Source of the DNA: Chloroflexales bacterium ZM16-3
GTDB lineage: Bacteria; Chloroflexota; Chloroflexia; Chloroflexales; Chloroflexaceae
Direction: 5' to 3'
Assembly: GCA_004138175.2 (NCBI GenBank)
Contig: RYFE02000005.1
Span: 1 to 64,000, forward strand
Length of the DNA stretch: 64,000 nt
Shown here: in pieces, positions 25,179 through 34,100 of the stretch
Position numbering within the stretch: position 1 is the stretch's first letter
How the letters are laid out: every line of letters starts with the position of its first letter
Position numbers and translations under genes: made by a program
The notes under the pieces: model-generated
Seen by the model: the letters and a program-made list of their open reading frames with translations, nothing else
What the model was told of the DNA's origin: nothing
Database searches by the model: none

Positions 25179-27428
25179 CTATGTCGTCTGTGGGATAATC
25201 TCGATCTCCGTATTCGGCCCGAGGCGAATCCTTGTCGGCCCATCCAGCACCTGTGGGGTTTGTGGTTCGATCTTGCGCTGGTTGATAAAAGTTCCGTGTC
25301 CACTGCCAAGATCGGTCAGGTTGAGCACGCCGTTGTGGAGGTTTAGCTCAATGTGTTTCCGCGACACCTGCTTGTCCCCGATGATCAGCAGATCCCCCGC
25401 GCGACCGATCGTACTTGGGAAGGAGGTCACCAGCTGTTCTGGTGGCAGATTGCCAGCCAGCGTGCGCAGCACCCGCACGCGGGCGCGGCTGACCTGAGCG
25501 GATGTCCGATTCCTTCCGCCTACGGAGGCGTCCTCTGAATCAAACCGCACCGTCAAGCCCTCCTTATCTACGACAGTTGTTGCCTTCTGTGGCGCAGAGG
25601 GGGCTGCGGGTGGAATCGGGGAGGCTGACGTATCGCGGATTGGGCGAGGTGCTGGGAGCGTGGTGGGCTTCGCCTTCTGCTGTTTGTAGTACACATAGGC
25701 GCTCCCTCCAGTAATGATCACGGCCAGAAGGATGAGCGCAATCATTGGCCACCGGTTGGGCCCCGCTGGTGGATTATAGGGGAATTGTCTTTCCGCTTTA
25801 GATGATGTCGCGCCAAGATCGAGGGTGAGCCGTAGCGTGTAATCACCAGCCGCACTATCTAGCAGTGCTTGCGGTAGATCTCGCACAATCTGTCGGTCTT
25901 CAGGCAGGGTAATCGGATCAAACTTCGCGATCTGGTTACCATTATGATCAATGATCTCACCACTAACCAATGGCTTGCTCTGTCCAATCCCCGTGATCTT
26001 CAGGCTCGTCAGCAGTTTGCCGGTATCGTATTTTGGTGTGACTTCAATGATCTCGAAGTTCACATTCGGCTTGTGGGTGATACATCTCTCGACGAGTAAT
26101 TCCGCCGTCTGGCCACTTATCGTCTCAGTTGGCTGCTTGATAGCAGACCCATCTGGCCCCCTCGCCCTGATGTTAAAGCAATATTCCTCACCAGGCGTAA
26201 ACTTATCTGCTGGGATAGAGATGGTCATTGGCAGGAGCGTGTCGAAGGTCTGGGTAATCGGGATCGAGATCGGATCAAGCAGGAGGCCACCGGTGCTCTT
26301 TTCGAGAACACTCACCTCGATCTTGGCGATTGTCTGGGGATTACTGATCTCTATCGGCAGCTGCCAGTGATCATCACTGTCACTATACCGAGGCTCGCGC
26401 ACAACAATGTTCGGCGCCGGGGCATAGTCGCGGCTAGAGCTGAAGGTGAAGGTTCCGGAGAGCATCTGCGCGAGTTTGTCGCTCGAAACCATAACCGTGC
26501 CACGGTTTTCGCCTTTAGCAGCGCTCACCCGTGCGCGAACCACCCACTGCGCATTGATACCGGCCATAATCGTCTTGAACTGCGCATCGATCTGGTTGAC
26601 ATCGCCGAAGGCAGGGAAGCCCATCGTGTTATTGGCCAGCGCTTTCAGGCTCTCCTGATCGACATTTGCGCAGTCAGCCGAATTACAGAGCCCAATGGTG
26701 TGAATAGGCGTGTGGTATTTCAGCGCCTCAGCCTCGACTGCCGCTTGGTCGAATGTGCTACAAGATTGGTTGTCATTGCCCGTCTCGTCACGCCCATCAG
26801 TAAACAGAATCATTGCCCGCCGATCATGCTTCTGGACAACCTGAACCTCCCGATTACCAAGCGCTTGGTAAGCGGCGTTGTAGAGGCATGTCATACCGCC
26901 TGGCTGTGCCTTAATGCCGCCGATCACCTGCTTGACCGTCTCGCGATTATCCTGATTGGCAATCAGTGGGGTGAATTGCTGCCCGAGGTCAACCTTGTTA
27001 AAGGCAAAGACACTGAATGCGGCCCCAGCCGGGGCGTCGTCAACCGACTTTTGGGCCGCCGCCAACACCCGCTCCATCGAGTCGATCATGCTCCCGCTGG
27101 TGTCGATCAGCAGAATCAGCGAGATAGGCGTTTTGGGGGTCTCGACCTTGGCCTGCTGCGGTGCGGTGCTTAGCCCGGTCTGCATCTGGATCTGCGCCGT
27201 TTCATTGATCGACGCAGTATCAGGCGGCACAAAGTGGCCCTGCCGGTCGCGCAGCGTGAAGTAGATATCCACATCCACGCCGTCGGCCTGCTCGGTGGCG
27301 ACCGTATTGATCGTCACGAGCGTCCAGTCGTTGCTCTGGGCGTTGATCTGGGGGGCGGAGGGGAGCAGCAGGCCAACGGCAATCAGGATCAGCATCCAGT
27401 AGGGGCGCATGGCTCTTCTCATGATCAT
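25179..27428 (-). CDS. VWA-TM-FHA protein (first copy)
   Basis: A 749-residue protein with signal peptide (about residues 8-30), a VWA domain with an intact MIDAS (LLIDTSGSMIDS near residue 105; FTDGRDETG further on), a beta-rich region, a membrane helix near residue 560 (MIALILLAVIITGGSAYVYY) and a C-terminal FHA domain (TIGRAGDLLIIGD, VSRKHIELN, GSGHGTFIN). The topology puts the adhesive VWA domain outside and the phosphopeptide-binding FHA inside. Start could be 27428, 27422 or 27410; none has a strong Shine-Dalgarno. Same plan as its downstream neighbour, so a duplicated pair. Confidence 0.88.
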   Translation of the reverse strand: MIMRRAMRPYWMLILIAVGLLLPSAPQINAQSNDWTLVTINTVATEQADGVDVDIYFTLRDRQGHFVPPDTASINETAQIQMQTGLSTAPQQAKVETPKTPISLILLIDTSGSMIDSMERVLAAAQKSVDDAPAGAAFSVFAFNKVDLGQQFTPLIANQDNRETVKQVIGGIKAQPGGMTCLYNAAYQALGNREVQVVQKHDRRAMILFTDGRDETGNDNQSCSTFDQAAVEAEALKYHTPIHTIGLCNSADCANVDQESLKALANNTMGFPAFGDVNQIDAQFKTIMAGINAQWVVRARVSAAKGENRGTVMVSSDKLAQMLSGTFTFSSSRDYAPAPNIVVREPRYSDSDDHWQLPIEISNPQTIAKIEVSVLEKSTGGLLLDPISIPITQTFDTLLPMTISIPADKFTPGEEYCFNIRARGPDGSAIKQPTETISGQTAELLVERCITHKPNVNFEIIEVTPKYDTGKLLTSLKITGIGQSKPLVSGEIIDHNGNQIAKFDPITLPEDRQIVRDLPQALLDSAAGDYTLRLTLDLGATSSKAERQFPYNPPAGPNRWPMIALILLAVIITGGSAYVYYKQQKAKPTTLPAPRPIRDTSASPIPPAAPSAPQKATTVVDKEGLTVRFDSEDASVGGRNRTSAQVSRARVRVLRTLAGNLPPEQLVTSFPSTIGRAGDLLIIGDKQVSRKHIELNLHNGVLNLTDLGSGHGTFINQRKIEPQTPQVLDGPTRIRLGPNTEIEIIPQTT

Positions 27429-27526
27429 CCAGGATGTACGGTGAAAGTAGCGGGCAACTGAGATTGCTTGAACGTGCGGTTGATGTCAATCAGTCATTCC
27501 ATACGGCCACCGTGTACCTCCATCCC

Positions 27527-28156
27527 TCATCCGTTGCGCTGAAGCACATGGAGCTGTATCTGGCTAAACTCCAGCACAATCATATCATTTGGCTGAATCT
27601 GGTGGCGACGGTTGCCGGTCAGCGGGATCTCACCGCCTGCGGTTCGCAGCACAACCGGGTTGTCAGCCAGGCACTCGAATACATATTTCCCGCCCTGGTA
27701 CGTGATCCGGGCGTGTCGCCGCGACACACGCTCGCTGTGCGGTAGTCCATTTAGGTTCACGGCTAGCAGCGCCTCGTCGGGCAGGTTCGAGTCCGAGCGG
27801 CCGATCAGGGCGGGGGACCAGTGAAGGGGAAAGACCTTCCCGCTCTTCGGCTCGCGCAGGTACAGCGGCGCGGGAAGCGCGGTGGCCTGTGGCGGGATCT
27901 GCGGGATACGCTCGGCGAGCACAACCCGTGTCTCGCTCCCTAGCTGCGACCCAATAGGCGTATCGTCAATCAGCGGTGTGCCATTGCCGCGCAATAGATG
28001 GTAGCCGCTTGGGTTAAGGCTCAGGTAAGGCAGGTCATCGCCAAACTCGGCGAGGATGGCGGCGATCAGCTCAACTGGCTTGAGCTTCGGCTGCACTTCC
28101 GCCGCCTCATCACCCTTGTCGAAGATATTGATTGTGAGCCTCTGATAGGCGCTCAT
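27527..28156 (-). CDS. Ubiquitin-like (YukD/EsaB-like) plus FHA protein
   Basis: A 209-residue soluble protein. Residues about 1-85 (LTINIFDKGDEAAEVQPKLK onward to SETRVVLAER) look like a beta-grasp, ubiquitin-like domain of the YukD/EsaB kind: strand, strand, helix, L-x-L-N-P-S-G-Y, then a T-P-I-G-x-x-L turn. Residues about 95-209 are an FHA domain with LIGRSDSNLP, VSRRHARITYQ and a C-terminal L-E-F-S strand. The start overlaps the ATPase stop (ATGA). EsaB in Firmicutes T7SS is a small ubiquitin-like protein and EssC carries FHA domains; here both functions seem fused in one protein. The beta-grasp call is inference by pattern. Confidence 0.75.
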   Translation of the reverse strand: MSAYQRLTINIFDKGDEAAEVQPKLKPVELIAAILAEFGDDLPYLSLNPSGYHLLRGNGTPLIDDTPIGSQLGSETRVVLAERIPQIPPQATALPAPLYLREPKSGKVFPLHWSPALIGRSDSNLPDEALLAVNLNGLPHSERVSRRHARITYQGGKYVFECLADNPVVLRTAGGEIPLTGNRRHQIQPNDMIVLEFSQIQLHVLQRNG

Positions 28157-31100
28157 AGTGTGCTCCCGTCCGTCTCACGGACACAGTCATTGAGAGTACG
28201 GAGAAGGTCTTCTTCATGAAAGCTGGCGATCACACTCTCTGGAAGGCTCGGGTTCAGCTGGCGCAAAATATTCGGTATAAGGGCTATCAGTGCCACTCTG
28301 CTGTTCCACTCGGCCTCGTCTACGCTGCCGATCTGCTCGGCCAGGACGACGTTTGTGGTCACGCCGGACTGATGCAGCTTGGCTTGGGCGGCACGCAACA
28401 CCTCTTGAATTTGGATCACCTTCGGATCTGGGGATGTGCTCGGTAGCTTCACCTCTCGCGGCGGGTGCCTCCCCGCGATCTGGGCCACCCAGGTATCCAT
28501 CGTGTCGGCGATCTGCTGATCCTCGTCCGCGAGCGGGTCGATCAGGTACGGTGTAGCGACCTGCACGAGGTTGGTCTGGCCGGATTTCACGATATAGCCA
28601 CGGCCCAGGGGCAGCTCGCGCCCTTCCAGCCCGGCGGGGATTCGCATGACCTTCAGCGGCCCCAGGGCCGCCGCTGTGCGTAGCCCAAGGCCATAGCCAG
28701 AGGACTGAATGCGCCGTCGCAGATCGCTGACGGAGCTCTCAGCACTGGCGGCAATCACGATATGCAGTCCGTCGCGGCCATAGCGACGCGCCAGGCGAGC
28801 CAGTCGCTTGGCGCGCTGCGAGTTGGTCTCAAGCTCTTCGCTGAACTCATCAAAGTTGTCGATGAGAATAAAGATCTGGTGCGTGCTGGTGGCCAGATTA
28901 GGACACTCGGCATCCAGCCAGTCAATCAGCGCAGCAAACTCATCAGGCTCACTGATGGACTGCACAATATGCGGCAGCTTGCGCATGCTCAGCGCGCCGC
29001 CATAGTCAAAGAATCGGCTCTGGAGATCGATCAGCACCATGCTGATCGCATCTGGCGTATAGTGATCCGCCAAGTTCAGCGCCCAGCTGCGCAGCGTCGT
29101 TGTTTTGCCACTCAGGGGCGGCCCGATGATCGTGAAGTGTGGGCCTGAGCGGCGCAGGTTGATTTTCGCTGGCAGAAGATCTCCGCCGATCCCCAGCGCA
29201 ATCACCGCCGGATCAGCCGCGTCAGGGGCAGCCAATGTCGCGAGGGCAATCTCGCGCTCAAGTGTCTCGATCGGGTGGGCTCGGGTCCCGGCGTCTGGAA
29301 GATCGGCGAAGACAGCGGCCATCCGATCACCGATCACACGCAATTCTGCGGGTTCCGGTCGGATCTGGCGCCCATCAGGCGTGTAAATACCGATGGGCTG
29401 CGCAGCTTGGAGCAGAAGCGGTCGCCCAGCCACGCGGATATACCCGCGGCCGGGGGTGTCATCCAGCTCGACGGCCCCACGCCCAACAATATCCATATAG
29501 CGTTCCGCATTGGTCTGGCGGAAAGTGATCCGCTCGGCGAACAGGCCGTAGAGCCGGCTCATCATACTGCCGGGTGTGTTACCCGTAACGATCAGGCTGA
29601 TGCCAACGCCGAGCGCCCTTCGCGTCAGCGGTATCAGGCTGATCTCGATCAGTGACTCGTAGCTCTCTTGGAGGCTGGCGATATTGTCGATCATTACGAT
29701 GATCGCGGGCAAGGGCTGGGGCTCGCGCTGGTTGTACTCCATAAATGACGCGGCATCAGCCTTGGAGATCTGCTGCTGCCGCGCGTCCGCCTCGCGGCTC
29801 AGGTAGTCGATGAGTCGCCGCAGCCGCTCATCAAACAGCTCTTCGTCGGACGACAGCACCGCGCCCACATGGGGAAATTCCTCCACGCTGCGGAAGCTGT
29901 GGCCCGACATATCGATCACAAAGAGGTGCAGCTCGTCGGGCCGATGTGTTGCGGTTAGCCCGGCGATAATGGTGCGCAGCAGATTGGTCTTTCCGCTACC
30001 GCCATCGCCAAAGATGGCCATGTGTGATCGCCCAAGATCAAGGACAAGCGGGTCCTGGCGCGCGTTCTCTGGGTCGTCTATCAGGCCAACCGTCGCGCGC
30101 AGGGCCGTATCATGCCAGTCTACGCCTGGCCAGAGATCGGCAGTCGCGCCAGTCAGCCAGGCCGAAAGCTCGGGGCGGAGCGTTCGCGTCCCGCGCACCT
30201 CCTGCTTGTCCCAGTCGGGAAGCATCGTCTCAAGGCTAAATACGGTCGGGAGCATGCTCGGCCAGGGGCGTCGCACCGGCGTATCGCCATTGACAGACAT
30301 GGCGACATCAACCGCGTAGCTAAAGAGCTTGGGTGCCTCTGGCTCGGCCACCTGCTGCGCGCGGCCCGGCCAGCGCACCGCCACGTTGTCGGGCAGCGGC
30401 ACACGATCACCGCAGTAGGCCACCTGCACCAGCTCGATCCGCTCGCCACTGCCCTGAAGGAATCCCCGGCCGGGGAGCCCGCTCGGCAGACGGGCGGCAT
30501 CAGGGCGGCGCAGCAGCTCTCGGCTCGTGTCCGCATCCTCAACCCTGAGGCAGAGCCGCAGCTTGATGTTTGCCCGCATCTGGTCGGAGACCCCCTTGGG
30601 GCGCTGCGAAGCAAGGAGCAGATGAACCCCTTGCGCACGACCAACCCGCGTGATGCTCTCAAGCTGGAGCCGGTAGTCGGGGTTGCTGTCGATCATCTCG
30701 GCGTACTCATCAATGATGATCACCAGATGGGGGTATGGCTGGGCATGGTGGAATCCGCGCTTGCGGTAGTCCACAATATCCTTGGTGCCCGTGTCCGCAT
30801 TGAGCTGCTGGCGGCGGCGGATCTCGGCGCTAATTGCGCTGAACATGCGGTGAACCGCGCTGGTGTTCAGGTTGGTCACGATCTCGACACAGTGCGGCAG
30901 AGTCTCGAAGGGCTTAAAGGCACCGCCGCCCTTGTAGTCAACCAGCACAAAGTTCAGGATGGTTGGCGGGTAGACCAGAGCAAGTCCGATGATAAAGGTC
31001 ATCAGCAATTCGGACTTACCCGAGCCGGTGCCGCCGGCGACCATGCCATGCACCCCGTCTTTTTGGGCTTCCAGCGTCAGTTCACGCGGCAGGTTGCCGG

Positions 31101-34100
31101 AGGCAATGCCGAGTGGCACGCTGAGCCATTCGGGGCTGTTCGCCTGCACCTGCCAACTCTGGATGACTGCAGTATGCAGCTGTCCGGCGAAGGTTGTTGT
31201 ATCGGGTGAGATGGCAAAGCGCGTGGCCAGCACCTCACGGTAGAACACCGCTTTGGGCAATGCGCTGAGCCGCATCGGCATGGTGAATCGGAGACCCTGT
31301 TCGCCAATCACCGTGCGCATTCGTGCGCCGATTATGTCGATCTTGGTCTTCTCATCCTGGTCAGATCCGGGTGCCGGGGGCAGTAGCGCCACCTGGAAGG
31401 CCAACGCCTGCCGATCAATCGCCGTCGTTCCACGTCCCGGCAGATCATCGATCAGCTCCACCCGGCTCCCAACGATAGCCGCATAGTCATCGGCGTCAGA
31501 TAGGCGAAGGGCCATGCGCTCGGAGAAGAGCCCATAGAGCTTGCTGGAGATCGTGTTCAGACGATTGGCGGTGATGACGATATGCAGGCCGTAGGTCTTG
31601 CCCTGACGCGCCAGCGTGATGAACTGGTTGAGCGGGTTATCTTCGTCGTCATTCCCTTGGCGCTGGCTGAAGGAGTCGATAAACTCGGCGAGCGTGTCCA
31701 CTACCAGCACAATGGCAGGCAGCGGCTCGTGCGGGAAGCGGGCGTTATACTCATTCAGGTTCTGCGCGCCGATACCGCCGAAGCGCATTTTCCGCTCGTT
31801 GAGCGTCGCCGTCAGCTCACGCCAGAGCAGCTGCACCTGCTCCTCGTAGCCGCCTTCGTCTGGCACAATCACGGTGCCCACATGCGGCAGTGCGGTCAGC
31901 ATCTGGAGGCTGCGCCCGCCAAGATCGAGCAGATGGATGTGCAGCGCCTCGGGCGGATGGGTGGCCGCGAGGCTGAGGACCAGCGTGCGAATGAAGCTCG
32001 TCTTGCCCGTGCCCGAGGCACCGAACAGCACGGCGTGGCCGCGATTCAGGTTTACGGTGAGCGGCAACTGCTGCGCGCCCTGTGGATTATCTACCAGGCC
32101 GACCACCGGCTGGAGCGTGTTGGCACCCCAGATGAGCGTATCCCAGCGCCCACCGTTATACATCCAGGTGGCCAATTCCGGCACCAACACCACCCCGTCA
32201 TCCTTCCGGCGGGCCAGCATCGTCTGCGCTGCGCTCGGCAGGTCGGTGGCGCTGAACGGGTCGAAGGTCAGCGTTGGCGGCAGCGCTGGCGGCCACGGCG
32301 CGGCGGGCCGCTCGGCACCGTTCGCCCGCAGGAGGTTCTCCGTGGTGCGCACCACCACCTCGAAGAAGCGTGGCGGCTCACCGCGCTCGGTCAGCGGCTG
32401 GTTTGGCACCTTCTCGCCGGTGTACGCCACCTGAATCAGCTCGATCTGCTCATTGCCCACCTGGAGGTAGCCGCGCCCAGGCATGCCGCTCGGCAGGAAG
32501 GCTGCGTCGGGGCGACGCAGCATCTCGCGGCTGGTGTCAACACCCTCCACCCGCAGACAGATCCGCAGCTTGATATTCGCGCGCATCTGGTCGGTCACGC
32601 CAACGGGGCGCTGGGCGGCGAGCAAGAGGTTGACACCTAGCGAGCGCCCGATCCGCGTGATCCGATCCAGCTCGTCGCGGAAGTCTGGGCTGTCGCTGAT
32701 CATCTCGGCGTACTCGTCGATAATGATAAACAGGTGCGGGATCGGCCCGCTGTTGGGGCCATTGTTCAGATGGAGCCCTTTGGTGCGGTACTCCACCACA
32801 TCCTTCACCTGATGAAACCCGAGCACCCTGGCGCGACGATCCATCTCTGCGCCGATGGCGGTGAACATGCGGCGCACGGCGGTCTTATTCAGGTTCGTGA
32901 CCAAATCGACCACGTGCGGCAACGTGTGGAATGGCTCAAAGGCACCGCCGCCCTTGTAGTCAACCAGCACAAAGTTGAGCACGGTGGGGTCATAGCGCAT
33001 CGCCAAGCTGACGATCAGCGACATCAGCAGCTCGGACTTCCCGGAGCCGGTGCCGCCCGCGATCATCCCGTGAACGCCGTCCTTCGCCGCCTCCAGGGCC
33101 AGCGTGCGAATCTTATTGCCGGAGGTCACGCCGATCGCTGCGCTGAGCCAATCGGCGCGCTCAGGCTTTATGCTCGCCTCCCAGCCGTCGATGATCAGCC
33201 GGGCCAGCTTACTGCGGATCTCCGCATCGTCGCGTTCGTTCGTGCGGGCGAGGAGCGTGCGCAGGAGCATTGTCTTCGGCAGTGCCTCAATCTCGATCGG
33301 CAGCTGCGCTTTGCGTGTGGCGGGCCATGCCTGCACGGCGGCACGCAGCCGTGAGGTGAACAGCTCGATCACGGCGGCATCGGTGGTAGCAACCTGGATG
33401 CTCAGCGGGATCTGGTCGATCAGGCTATAGCCGCGACCGGGCAGATCGGCCACTTCGGCAACGTGTGAACCGAGCACATCGCGATAGTGGGAGGAGTCTG
33501 TTAAACGCAGGGCAAAGCGCTCGGTGAGGAATCCCGCAAGCTGGTTCGGAACCTGCATCGGTTGGCCGGCGGTGATCACCAGATGGACGCCGTACGGTCG
33601 GCACTGGCGAGCCAACGCAATCAGTCGATCAAGCCCACTCTCGGCGTTCTCTACCTGCCCGCCGAACGTCTCGACAAACTCAGTCAGGTTATCCAGCGCC
33701 AGCACAATTGCTGGCAGCGCCTTATCCGCATACCTGGCATTGTAGGAAAGCAGCGTATCTTCACGGGCATCGCCAAGCACTACCTTGCGCTGCTCGACGA
33801 TATCGCTAATCTCGCGGAGCAGCTGCTCGACGCGCTCACGATAACTGGCCTCAGCCTCATTTGGCGTAATGACGGCACCAACATGGGGGAGCTGGGACAA
33901 GGGCATCAGCGAGCGACCTCCGAGGTCGAGCACATACATGTGTAGCTGATCCGGCGGGTGCGAGGCGGCCAGGCTCGTCACAAGCGTGCGGATAAAGGTC
34001 GTCTTCCCCGAGCCTGGTGCCCCGTAGATCACGGTGTGTCCACGAGCAAGATCGACGGACAAGGGGTACTGACGCGCCGCAGCAGGCGCATCCACGAGAC

